Positions 14,458 through 22,105 of a stretch of DNA of 59,350 nucleotides are shown piece after piece (the stretch's first letter is position 1; the number at the start of each line of letters is the position of its first letter). Both the position numbers and the translations under genes were made by a program. The DNA is from CALIKS01 sp964440295 (GTDB lineage: Archaea > Thermoproteota > Nitrososphaeria_A > Caldarchaeales > Calditenuaceae): positions 1 through 59,350 of the forward strand of contig CAYTRT010000005.1 in the NCBI GenBank assembly GCA_964440295.1. The letters are read 5' to 3'. The notes under the pieces were generated by a model. That model saw only the letters and a list, made by a program, of their open reading frames with translations. It did not search any database and was not told the DNA's origin.

Positions 14458-15483
14458 ATACTTTGCTGATAATTCGGCTATTGCTTTTGCCATCTCGAGC
14501 GTACTAGCGTTTCCTCCCAAGTCATAAGTAACTGTTTTTCCTTCTTGAATGACTTGTTCGACCGCTCTGAATATACTTTGGGAATGCTTTTTGAATCCAA
14601 GATATTCGAGCATCCATGCAGCTGAAAGTATCATCGCCGTAGGATTCACTCTATATTGACCCTTATATTTCGGCGCACTTCCATGTGCAGGTTCAAACAT
14701 TGCGTATTTATCACCGATGTTTGCAGAATAAATCAGCCCAATATTTCCGACGAGAGCCGACGCGAGCTCTGAGATTATATCCATGAAAAGATTCGTGCTG
14801 AGTATGACGTTTTGGTTGAATCTCTGAGGATTTTTAACCAGTTGCTGCGCCATATTGTCTATGAAGTATTCCTCAACTTCGATTTCGGGATAATTCTTCG
14901 CCACGTCATTGACGGCGTTCCAAAAGATGCTATCAGTCAATCTCAAGACGTTTCTCTTGGTAATTACTACGACTTTGTTGTAGCCCCTCAACTTGGCCTG
15001 CTCGAATGCTACCTTTGCAATTCTCGTCGATCCTTTCTTACTTATTTTTCTTATAGCGATTCCTGTTTCATAATCAATCATGGTCTCAGCTCCTATGTAG
15101 AGCCCCTCTGTGGCTTCTCTGACGCAGAGAAAGTCCACGCTGCCGAGCGGCCCATCACGACCTTTGAAGGTCTTTATTGGTCTTAAGTTAGCATATAGAT
15201 CCATCCTTCTTCTTATGTTGATTGCAACACTGCTGGGAGCGTCCGGATCGGGCGGAGTAGTTGTCGGAGCTTTTAGACAGGCTTCGCTGTTAAAAATTTT
15301 ATCCCAAGTATCTTCGGGTATAAGCGTGGGTACCTTTGGTTTACCTGCCGAGATCCACCATTCATAGCCCGCTTCACAGATCTCAACATCTATGCTCGGC
15401 CTCACAGCGTCTATAACTATCATTGCAGCCTCTGTAAGTTCGGGTCCCACGCCATCGCCCTTTATTACTACTGCCTTTTTCAC
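14443..15483 (-). CDS. icd: Isocitrate dehydrogenase (isocitrate/isopropylmalate dehydrogenase family)
   Basis: The 346-residue enzyme shows the beta-decarboxylating dehydrogenase pattern: IKGDGVGPE, SSVAINIRRRMDLYANLRP (substrate arginines), CVREATEGLY, the TKRNVLRLTDSIFW strand-helix, and the HGSAPKYKG cofactor loop. The Lys-Tyr after HGSAP matches the residues that select NADP in E. coli Icd, whereas isopropylmalate dehydrogenases have HGSAPDIAG. I infer an isocitrate (or homoisocitrate) dehydrogenase. The open frame extends to 15576, but that would overlap nob1. GTG at 15483, directly before KKAVVIKGDG, leaves a 29-bp gap and gives the usual N-terminus. Confidence 0.8.
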   Translation of the reverse strand: MKKAVVIKGDGVGPELTEAAMIVIDAVRPSIDVEICEAGYEWWISAGKPKVPTLIPEDTWDKIFNSEACLKAPTTTPPDPDAPSSVAINIRRRMDLYANLRPIKTFKGRDGPLGSVDFLCVREATEGLYIGAETMIDYETGIAIRKISKKGSTRIAKVAFEQAKLRGYNKVVVITKRNVLRLTDSIFWNAVNDVAKNYPEIEVEEYFIDNMAQQLVKNPQRFNQNVILSTNLFMDIISELASALVGNIGLIYSANIGDKYAMFEPAHGSAPKYKGQYRVNPTAMILSAAWMLEYLGFKKHSQSIFRAVEQVIQEGKTVTYDLGGNASTLEMAKAIAELSAKYLDEL

Positions 15484-15512
15484 TCGCTTGACACCACGAA
15501 ATAACTCAAAAA

Positions 15513-16088
15513 TCAGAGATATTTTAGGTTTTTTAATTCTTTGATTATTGGTTTTCTTCTCATTTTCGACCCACATCTTGGACAGGTCTTATTTTCAGCG
15601 TCGTAGGTCTCATACCTGCATAAATCGCAGATCATCTTCCAGCGGATTAGTCTAGTTATTCCTGAGTACTTTATTCCTGACCACTTTAATCCAAATGAGG
15701 CGGCTACATTCTGCACCGAGTAGTCGTCGCTGATGATAGTCACGTCAAGCCCCCGCCCCGATAGTTCCAGCGCCAAAGCTATTATCTCCAAATCAGTGTT
15801 TGACATGTTTGTCGACTCACCAAGCTCGATCGATCTGCTCTTCACCAAATCTAGGTATTTACTCTGGGGCGAACTTACTTTTAACGCATTTGAAGCAACT
15901 AATCCTTCGACTCTCGACTTCTGTATAACGGTTGCCTTAACTTCTTTGATTACTGATTCTGTTGTGTAAAAGTCATCAGAGCTGAACTCAATCCCACCAA
16001 TCATGAATGCGGATGCATCAAGTACATATGCCTTCCTGGACTTACCAGCGGAGGCGTTTTCCAAGCCGCTTGACAAGCCAACTACCAC
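15513..16088 (-). CDS. nob1: Nob1 rRNA endonuclease (PIN domain plus zinc ribbon)
   Basis: The PIN domain begins at YVLDASAFM (first catalytic Asp) and continues with SNTDLEIIALALEL and TIISDDYSVQNVA, which supply the other acidic residues. A zinc ribbon (CDLCRYETYD...CPRCGSKMRRKP) closes the protein. Nob1 cleaves the 3' end of small-subunit rRNA. The first start in frame is GTG 16088, which overlaps the end of the NAD kinase gene by 47 bp. TTG codons at 16076 and 16064 would shorten the overlap. It lies between NAD kinase and isocitrate dehydrogenase on the same strand. Confidence 0.92.
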   Translation of the reverse strand: MVVGLSSGLENASAGKSRKAYVLDASAFMIGGIEFSSDDFYTTESVIKEVKATVIQKSRVEGLVASNALKVSSPQSKYLDLVKSRSIELGESTNMSNTDLEIIALALELSGRGLDVTIISDDYSVQNVAASFGLKWSGIKYSGITRLIRWKMICDLCRYETYDAENKTCPRCGSKMRRKPIIKELKNLKYL

Positions 16089-16836
16089 CTGAGAGTCTTA
16101 TAAACACGGTGTGGACAGGAGACCTCGCAATCTCAATCGACGCATCCTTAGTAACTCTTCTAAGATACCCGTCTATCAAGAGTGAAGACTCTAATTTTGG
16201 AACGGATATTGTAATTTTCTTGCTAGCAGAGAGAATGATCGGTGAGACGTAGGTAAGTGATAAGACGGGGTTTACAATGATGCAGTCGAGTGCATCATCT
16301 ACGGCAGGCCCAAAGTTTGAGAGATTATACGCTGTGGATCCTAGGGGTGTAGAGATGATTATGCCGTCACCGACTACTGCTGCGAGCTTACTGCCATCGA
16401 TGGAGATGGTATAATCAATTACCTTGCCTGGCAAGGCATTAGAGATGTACGCCTCATTTATGGCATCGCCGATCTTAACCCCATTCAGCTTTACTTCTAA
16501 CCTCATGTACCTTTCCAAGTGATATTCGCCTGTCAGTATTTTCTTAACGGACTCCAAGGCATTTTCCGGTCTGCCCTCGGCTAAGTATCCGCCTCTACCA
16601 TATGATATGGCAAATATGGGCGTCTCAGGATCTTCTAAACTGTGAATAGATGCAAGTATCGTGCCATCACCACCAAGCACTATGAGTACGTCGCATGAGA
16701 TTTGCGAACCGTTTAACACATCTTCCAGACTAAAACACCTATATGGATAACCATATTCTCTTATCAGATCACAAATTTCACGGGCCATCTCTCCACTCTC
16801 AATCTTTTTTAACGTGTGTACGACCGCTATCTCCAT
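16042..16836 (-). CDS. nadK: NAD kinase
   Basis: The family motifs are present: LVIVLGGDGTILASIH (GGDG phosphate loop, written here VLGGDGT), then ISYGRGGYLAEG, INEAYISN (NE/D pair) and the GDGIIISTPLGSTAYNLSNFGP region that binds NAD. The enzyme makes NADP from NAD with ATP or polyphosphate. The ATG at 16836 (MEIAVVHTL) is chosen because it follows GAGTTAAG and the extra 11 codons upstream are not conserved in type. A TATA-like TTTATAAC lies near 16875. The gene overlaps nob1 at its 3' end. Confidence 0.9.
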   Translation of the reverse strand: MEIAVVHTLKKIESGEMAREICDLIREYGYPYRCFSLEDVLNGSQISCDVLIVLGGDGTILASIHSLEDPETPIFAISYGRGGYLAEGRPENALESVKKILTGEYHLERYMRLEVKLNGVKIGDAINEAYISNALPGKVIDYTISIDGSKLAAVVGDGIIISTPLGSTAYNLSNFGPAVDDALDCIIVNPVLSLTYVSPIILSASKKITISVPKLESSLLIDGYLRRVTKDASIEIARSPVHTVFIRLSGGSWLVKRLGKRLRW

Positions 16837-16956
16837 CTTAACTCTACTACGAAATAACTGATGATACAAAGTTATAAACTAAAACGCAGTAGTCAGACTA
16901 TGTCGACGATTAGTGCGTCCATCCTCATATCTTTGATAAAATCGAGCTGCTAAATA

Positions 16957-17030
16957 TGGGCCCGGTGGGATTCGAACCCACGACCTACCGGTTATGAGCC
17001 GGCCGCTCCGCCAGGCTGAGCTACGGGCCC
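16957..17030 (-). tRNA. tRNA with CAT anticodon (Met, or Ile2)
   Basis: On the minus strand the cloverleaf has acceptor GGGCCCG/CGGGCCC, anticodon stem GCCGG/CCGGT around CTCATAA, and a T arm with GGTTCGAATCC. The discriminator is A. Anticodon CAT could be elongator Met or the modified Ile2 (AUA-reading) tRNA. It lacks the A1-type start and G-C features of an initiator. No intron and no CCA. Confidence 0.92.
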
Positions 17031-17088
17031 GCTCCTGCCTAAATATCCTAATTTCTTGATGAATTTAAGCATATTATCAATACGAGGC

Positions 17089-17772
17089 TTAGGAGAGCAG
17101 TGGAAAGACTTCTGTGAATATATAGTCTAGGAAGTCTTTTTCTTCGATGGGTGTGAAGCAGGTAACTACTCCGTTTCTCGTTAGTCCAAAGATCCTGCCC
17201 CCCTCTCTAGTGGTAAACACGATATACCATATCTTGCCGTGCTTTAGGTACTCCTCATAAAGAGATGTATCCCTTAATGATGGCCCTGCGAGCGCCAACT
17301 TAGCGACGCCCGGTATATCGACTTGATCAAACCATATGAGCTTGGTCCCGTCAGGGTTTGACTCATGAATCTTTTGCATATTCTCAGAAGGTATGCTTGA
17401 CTCTGTTATGCTTCTATAGTTTAGAAATAGTGAATTGCTGAGAGTTGTTGCTACATAGTTAGCGAAGTATTTTTCCTGCGCTACGGTCAGAAAGATTTTT
17501 TCGCCTCTATTTCTAAAATCTATAACTGCTTCTATTGTCTTAATTATCGGTAGGACTCTGCCTCGTTGCTTAATTTTGATGAGTTTATCGCGACTAAATA
17601 TAGCAGTCACGTAGTTCTTTCCTGCTGTTAAGTCATGTACGTCTGTTACTAATTCAAACTCAGATTTTTCTTCACTCACAGTCTCAACTAATCTTAATCC
17701 ACTTAGTTTTGCAGCTATTGCGCCTATAGTCGTCTCAGCCTTGACCTCGAATATCTTAGCAGTCAGAACCAT
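17089..17772 (-). CDS. Conserved-looking archaeal protein of unknown function
   Basis: I do not recognise the family. The 227-residue soluble protein seems to have two parts. Residues 1-95 form a beta-rich domain (KIFEVKAETTIGAIAAKL, ELVTDVHDLTAGKNYVTAIFSRDKLIKI). Residues 130-227 form an alpha/beta domain with TKLIWFDQVDIPGVAKLALAGPSL and WYIVFTTREGGRIFGLTRNGVVTCF. The repeated 'xYIVFTT...' and 'VTAIFSR' strands suggest a ligand-binding fold. No signal peptide or membrane helix. It diverges from the ABCE1 gene with about 190 bp between the starts. Confidence 0.6.
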   Translation of the reverse strand: MVLTAKIFEVKAETTIGAIAAKLSGLRLVETVSEEKSEFELVTDVHDLTAGKNYVTAIFSRDKLIKIKQRGRVLPIIKTIEAVIDFRNRGEKIFLTVAQEKYFANYVATTLSNSLFLNYRSITESSIPSENMQKIHESNPDGTKLIWFDQVDIPGVAKLALAGPSLRDTSLYEEYLKHGKIWYIVFTTREGGRIFGLTRNGVVTCFTPIEEKDFLDYIFTEVFPLLS

Positions 17773-17958
17773 CTCTCTGCCTCTTATTCTCGTCTTGATT
17801 ATTTATTTAATATTAATTACCACGCCGATGGGTATTCTAAATACGGTATCTTTGTTTTTAGGCGATCCTTATAAATCAGTAGATTTAATCAAGTATCAGT
17901 TGAATGCTTCGCTCCTTGAGGCACCGAGACCTCTGTGAGCCCGTTCTGGTGGTGAAGA

Positions 17959-19755
17959 ATGATTAGGGTAGCTGTAATGGACCTAGATAGGTGTCAGCCA
18001 GAGAAATGCGGAGTCCCCTGCATCAATTTTTGTCCGCCTGTAAAAAACGGTATAGAGGCAATTAAAATGGCGGAGAATGGTTTTCCAGCCATTAATGAGG
18101 TGCTTTGCATCGGTTGTGGCATCTGCGTGGCTAAGTGTCCATTCAAGGTGATATCCATAGTTAATCTGCCGAGGGAGCTCGAATCAGACCTTATTCACCA
18201 ATACGGAGTTAATTCCTTTAGACTTTATAGGCTCCCATTTGCCGAGAAGGGAAAAGTTACGGGCGTTATAGGTAGGAACGGCATAGGTAAAAGCACCGCC
18301 CTAAGCATACTTGCAGGACAGCTAAGACCTAACCTCGGAAAAATAGGACAAGATGTAGACTGGGGAGAAGTAGCTAGATACTTCAGAGGCTCTCTAATCC
18401 AAGAGTACTTCACGAATTTGGCAAAAGGCACGGTTAAGATCAGCTTTAAGCCTCAACAAGTAGATGCGATCCCCAAAATAGTTAGCGGTACTGTGCGTCA
18501 GTTACTTTATAGGCTCGGACCTAAGGAAATAGTTGATAAATACGTAGAAAAGTTAGAGCTCACTCATCTATTGGACAGGGATGTTAAAGCGCTGAGCGGC
18601 GGAGAGTTACAGCGTCTCGCGATCGCTGCAGCATTGATCAAGGACTCTGAAATCCTGATCTTCGACGAGCCTTCCAGCTTTCTAGACGTTAAACAGAGGA
18701 CAAGGGTAGCATCAATCATCAGAGAGGCCGCTGATGCCGGTGATAAACGCGTTATAGTTTGCGACCACGACTTAGCCGTCCTAGACTACGTCTCAGACAT
18801 AGTCTTTATCTTTTACGGTGAACCATCAGTCTATGGCGTCGTCTCTGGACCGTATGGTACGCGTGAGGGAATAAACACCTATCTTGAGGGTTATCTCCCA
18901 ATGGAGAATGTCAGGTTTAGAGATTACAAGATAATTTTCCAGACGCATTCCCCTAAGTTGAGCGAGGAACTAAACACCACCGGTCTATACTGGCCAGCAA
19001 TTAAAAAGAGCTATGATGGTTTTAGAATGTTTGTCGAAGCTGGACACATAGAGCCTGGACATGTACTGGGAATTCTCGGGCCAAACGGCATTGGAAAGAC
19101 AACGTTTATCAAAATTCTCGCCGGTCTGGAGGTGGACGATAACGGCAATCGGCTTGAGTATAAGTCCGTTAGCCTAAAGCCACAGCATCCTCAAAGAGTT
19201 GACGCGACAGTCGAGGAGGTTTTAAGAAATGTTGCAGGCACGGTTTTTGAGTCAGAAATATATCAATCAGAACTGATTAGACCTCTAAGAATAGATAAGT
19301 TGTATGAGAGGAATGTAAACGAATTGAGTGGGGGAGAATTGCAGAAAGTCTCGATAGCGGAGGCGCTATCTCGCCAAGCAGAGATATACTTGCTTGATGA
19401 GCCGAGCGCATTTCTGGATGTCGAGGAGAGGTACGTGGTTGCACGAATGCTAAAGAGGATCGCTAGGGATAGAAATGCCTACATATTCTTAGTGGACCAC
19501 GACCTATCTATCATAGATTTTTCTGCATCAATGCTGATGGTCTTCAGAGGAATACCTGGAATAGAGGGTTACGCCTCGCAGCCCCTAGACCTGAGGAAGG
19601 GATTCAACCTTTTCCTATCAGAGTTGGGAATAACCTTTAGACGCGACCAAGCAACAAACAGGCCACGAATAAACAAACCAGGATCGAGGCTAGACCGTCA
19701 ACAAAAATCAATTGGCGAGTATTATTACTACTCGCAACAAGACGTGGCCGAGTAA
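17959..19755 (+). CDS. ABCE1/Rli1 ribosome-recycling ATPase
   Basis: The protein (598 residues) has the full ABCE1 layout. The N-terminal iron-sulfur domain has DRCQPEKCGVPCINFCPPV and CIGCGICVAKCPF, binding two 4Fe-4S clusters. NBD1 has Walker A GRNGIGKST, signature LSGGELQRLAI and IFDEPSSFLD. The hinge follows, then NBD2 with GPNGIGKTT, LSGGELQKVSI and LLDEPSAFLD. It splits post-termination ribosomes with aRF1/Pelota. Length matches the family. The ATG at 17959 is at the expected place (MIRVAVMDLDRC). The last 40 residues (RDQATNRPRINKPGS...) are a basic, probably flexible tail. Confidence 0.97.
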   Translation: MIRVAVMDLDRCQPEKCGVPCINFCPPVKNGIEAIKMAENGFPAINEVLCIGCGICVAKCPFKVISIVNLPRELESDLIHQYGVNSFRLYRLPFAEKGKVTGVIGRNGIGKSTALSILAGQLRPNLGKIGQDVDWGEVARYFRGSLIQEYFTNLAKGTVKISFKPQQVDAIPKIVSGTVRQLLYRLGPKEIVDKYVEKLELTHLLDRDVKALSGGELQRLAIAAALIKDSEILIFDEPSSFLDVKQRTRVASIIREAADAGDKRVIVCDHDLAVLDYVSDIVFIFYGEPSVYGVVSGPYGTREGINTYLEGYLPMENVRFRDYKIIFQTHSPKLSEELNTTGLYWPAIKKSYDGFRMFVEAGHIEPGHVLGILGPNGIGKTTFIKILAGLEVDDNGNRLEYKSVSLKPQHPQRVDATVEEVLRNVAGTVFESEIYQSELIRPLRIDKLYERNVNELSGGELQKVSIAEALSRQAEIYLLDEPSAFLDVEERYVVARMLKRIARDRNAYIFLVDHDLSIIDFSASMLMVFRGIPGIEGYASQPLDLRKGFNLFLSELGITFRRDQATNRPRINKPGSRLDRQQKSIGEYYYYSQQDVAE

Positions 19756-19759
19756 TTCT

Positions 19760-19891
19760 TTATACCGTGAGATTAGCACCAAATTTTTCGAATATGTAAA
19801 CTATGGCAAAACAGAGCACGTGTAAGACATATCGTGTAATTGTAATGTCGTTGATAATATACGCGATGTGTTGAGTGAATCCCTTGTACAT
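19760..19891 (-). CDS. Possible 43-residue single-helix membrane peptide
   Basis: In the stretch between ABCE1 and the PqqD-like gene, the minus strand has an ATG-started frame of 43 codons. It encodes one hydrophobic helix (VLHVLCFAIVYIF) flanked by polar ends. It lies 84 bp downstream of the PqqD-like gene on the same strand. No Shine-Dalgarno sequence or clear promoter is seen, so it may be chance. Nothing else is visible in the interval. Confidence 0.22.
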   Translation of the reverse strand: MYKGFTQHIAYIINDITITRYVLHVLCFAIVYIFEKFGANLTV

Positions 19892-19975
19892 TATGGTTGT
19901 AGATCTAAAAAACTCTAGAAATACTTCAAATTACCTGCGCGGTTAACATAAAAAATTTTTACGTTTTTAACTTAT

Positions 19976-20233
19976 TTATGCTAATAGTTCTGCTTCAAGG
20001 AGAGCCTCTGCAAGCTGCTCTATCGGCTCCCTTAGTTCTTCAGGATCTTTATCAATCTGGCTGGCTATTTCTTGCACAACTTCATCTACTGTCTTGTCGT
20101 TAAATGCATCCCACACAACTATTATTGACTCGTTCACCCTATATGCTACTCCACTCTCATTCACTAACAAAAGCTCTCCTTCTGGTGTCTGATTTATCCA
20201 TCCTTTCTTGGTTAACTTACGATCCTTTTCCAT
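19976..20233 (-). CDS. PqqD-fold protein (stand-alone RiPP-recognition-element-like)
   Basis: The 85 residues have the PqqD layout: a three-stranded sheet with GELLLVNESGVAYRVNESIIVVWDAF, then a helical winged part with TVDEVVQEIASQ and a final helix EQLAEALLEAELL. PqqD-like domains bind the leader peptides of ribosomally made, modified peptides and pass them to radical SAM or other enzymes. No radical SAM enzyme, peptide precursor or PQQ gene is seen nearby, so it is an orphan here. Its TATA box is about 30 bp before the ATG. It diverges from the GIY-YIG gene. Confidence 0.7.
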   Translation of the reverse strand: MEKDRKLTKKGWINQTPEGELLLVNESGVAYRVNESIIVVWDAFNDKTVDEVVQEIASQIDKDPEELREPIEQLAEALLEAELLA

Positions 20234-20257
20234 GTGTGAGTGTAGTTCTCATTGGCT

Positions 20258-20268
20258 ACTATATAACC
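20258..20268 (-). promoter_or_regulatory. TATA box of the PqqD-like gene
   Basis: GGTTATATAGT on the minus strand, about 30 bp before the ATG at 20233, predicts a leaderless or very short-leader transcript. Confidence 0.5.
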
Positions 20269-20328
20269 TTTCACATAGCACCAAGATCAGCCGAAAACTC
20301 AGAAAATACATTAGGATCGTTGACAGAG

Positions 20329-20784
20329 ATGCCCTACGGCAAGTTGAGCAGGGGTATTTACGTCCTAGTGGTCAGAGTGTTTAACGACGCAGTCGTTAGA
20401 GTTGGAAGACTTGGCAACATTCAATTAAAGGCTGGATATTATCTATACGTTGGTTCTGGGCAGATCAACGTTGAGAAAAGGGTCAGTAGATACTTCAGCA
20501 AAATAAAAAACCCAAGGTGGCACATCGATTACATACTAGTAAACGGTACCGCACTCGCCGAAAAAGCAATCATACTCAACCTATCTAAGAGATACGAGTG
20601 TAAAATATCGCGATTTATAGAATCGATGGGTGGAGAAGCGATAAATGACTTCGGGAGCTCAGACTGTAATTGCAGGTCACATTTTTACAGATATGCTGAT
20701 CCAGCTGTAGCGTTGAGTAGGATTTTAGAGGTTTATAATCACTTGCTGAAAGTTTTTCCGGATGATAGTATTAAGGCTCAGTGA
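20329..20784 (+). CDS. GIY-YIG domain protein (DUF123 type)
   Basis: The protein starts with GIYVLVVRV and has GYYLYVGSGQINVEKRVSRYF followed by WHIDYIL. This is the DUF123 form of the GIY-YIG fold, sometimes fused to endonuclease III. A CNCRSHFYRY segment near the C-terminus supplies Cys and His residues typical of DUF123. The open frame extends upstream to 20104, but that part runs antisense through the PqqD-like gene and has no family similarity. ATG 20329 (MPYGKLSRGIY) is the likely start. Nuclease activity is plausible but not shown. Confidence 0.82.
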   Translation: MPYGKLSRGIYVLVVRVFNDAVVRVGRLGNIQLKAGYYLYVGSGQINVEKRVSRYFSKIKNPRWHIDYILVNGTALAEKAIILNLSKRYECKISRFIESMGGEAINDFGSSDCNCRSHFYRYADPAVALSRILEVYNHLLKVFPDDSIKAQ

Positions 20785-20830
20785 TGTCTGAATAATCAAT
20801 ATTATTAACCAGCTTATCAACATTATTACT

Positions 20831-21907
20831 ATGGTTAGACTAAATGAATTTGGTTGCCATCTAGTGACTTCAAACTATACGCTATCAGAATTTTTTAGAT
20901 ATGCTACGCTTGTGGATTCACTGGGTTTTGATCATCTGAAAATTGGTGATCATACGTTGATTCCAAACCCTACGGCTCAGTACCCGAACGCTAGTACTCT
21001 TCTGGGTGCTTTGGGAGTGTTGACTAGAAGTGTGCGTTTATCGACAGCAGTAACCGATCCATTTAGGCGTCACCCAGTAGAGATTGCCCAATCGATAGCC
21101 ACGCTGGACAGGATAACTAATGGGAGGACGGCCCTAGGAATAGGAGCAGGTGAAGCCATGAACCTTGCGCCATTTGGGATCGAATACAAAAAGCCACTAC
21201 AAAGATTGAAGGAGGCCGTCGAGGTCATTAAATTGTTGTGGGTCGCGACGCCTGAAAATCCAGTCAATTATAACGGCGAGATCTTTAGTCTCAAAAATGC
21301 ATATCTCCAGATAAGGCCTATTCAGTCTCCCCATCCTCCCGTTTATATCGGCGCTGCTGGCCCAAAGACACGCGAGCTGGCAGGAGCCATAGCTGAGGGG
21401 TGGGCGCCCGTAGCTGTCGAGTCACCCTCCACTTTGGCTAAACACATGCTTGACATAGAGAGAGGAGCTAGAATGAATAATAGATCATTGGAGAATTTTG
21501 ACGTCGCCGTTACAGTCTATACAGATATCTCGCTTGATGAAGACGAGGCATATAAACGAGTCGCCCCGACCGTCAAGTCAATGCTTATACAGCAGAGAGA
21601 AGTTCTGAAAGAGTTAGCAGGAATTTCAGTCCCGCAGGAACTCTCACTCCAGTACTTAGACCCCACAGATCCTAGGACATCCGAGAAAATAAGGGAAGTA
21701 GCAGACTCGATTCCGAGGAGAGTCGTGGAAGAAGTTTCAGTCACAGGCCCGCCTGACGAATGCATATCTAGGCTTGAGAAGTTCCTAAAAGCGGGCGCCA
21801 CGAGCATAATAATCTGTAACTTGAGCATAGAGCAGGAAAGAGTTTTCAAGACATACGCCGAAAAGATAATTCCATACTTAAAAAACGAGTATGGCGTCAG
21901 CAAGTAG
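20831..21907 (+). CDS. LLM-class flavin/F420-dependent oxidoreductase
   Basis: The 358-residue protein is a luciferase-like TIM barrel. Motifs include FGCHLVTSNYTLSEF, HLKIGDHTL, TAVTDPFRRHP, GRTALGIGAGEAMNLAPFG, and PPVYIGAAGPKTRELAGAIAEGW, close to coenzyme F420-dependent enzymes such as methylene-tetrahydromethanopterin reductase (Mer). With no other C1-pathway gene here, Mer itself cannot be claimed. The real substrate may be a secondary alcohol, a sugar phosphate or a reduced pterin. The start is ATG 20831 after ATTATTACT. The stop almost touches tRNA-Val on the other strand. Confidence 0.85.
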   Translation: MVRLNEFGCHLVTSNYTLSEFFRYATLVDSLGFDHLKIGDHTLIPNPTAQYPNASTLLGALGVLTRSVRLSTAVTDPFRRHPVEIAQSIATLDRITNGRTALGIGAGEAMNLAPFGIEYKKPLQRLKEAVEVIKLLWVATPENPVNYNGEIFSLKNAYLQIRPIQSPHPPVYIGAAGPKTRELAGAIAEGWAPVAVESPSTLAKHMLDIERGARMNNRSLENFDVAVTVYTDISLDEDEAYKRVAPTVKSMLIQQREVLKELAGISVPQELSLQYLDPTDPRTSEKIREVADSIPRRVVEEVSVTGPPDECISRLEKFLKAGATSIIICNLSIEQERVFKTYAEKIIPYLKNEYGVSK

Positions 21908-21909
21908 TA

Positions 21910-21982
21910 TGGGGCCGGCCGGACTTGAACCGGCGACCTCCGCCGTGTAAGGGCGGCGTCATAGCCACTAGACCACGGCCCC
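21910..21982 (-). tRNA. tRNA-Val (TAC)
   Basis: Minus-strand cloverleaf with acceptor GGGGCCG/CGGCCCC, anticodon stem CCGCC/GGCGG around CTTACAC (anticodon TAC), and T loop GGTTCAAGTCC. Discriminator A. No intron or CCA. The 3' end is 3 bp from the end of the F420-type oxidoreductase gene. Confidence 0.93.
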
Positions 21983-22105
21983 ATAAACGCCTGATTATCA
22001 AGGTATATTTAGCAAGTGCTATCAAAATAATTTTTCGCTTCTCTGAATATCCGCGGGATGGGAAATAGGTTTTATAAGCATATCCCTCTGAGTTCTAGTA
22101 GAAAC

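Noticed and set aside
14443..15483. 3-isopropylmalate dehydrogenase (LeuB)
   Set aside because: The cofactor loop HGSAPKYKG has the Lys-Tyr pair of isocitrate dehydrogenases instead of the DI of LeuB, although homoisocitrate use cannot be excluded.
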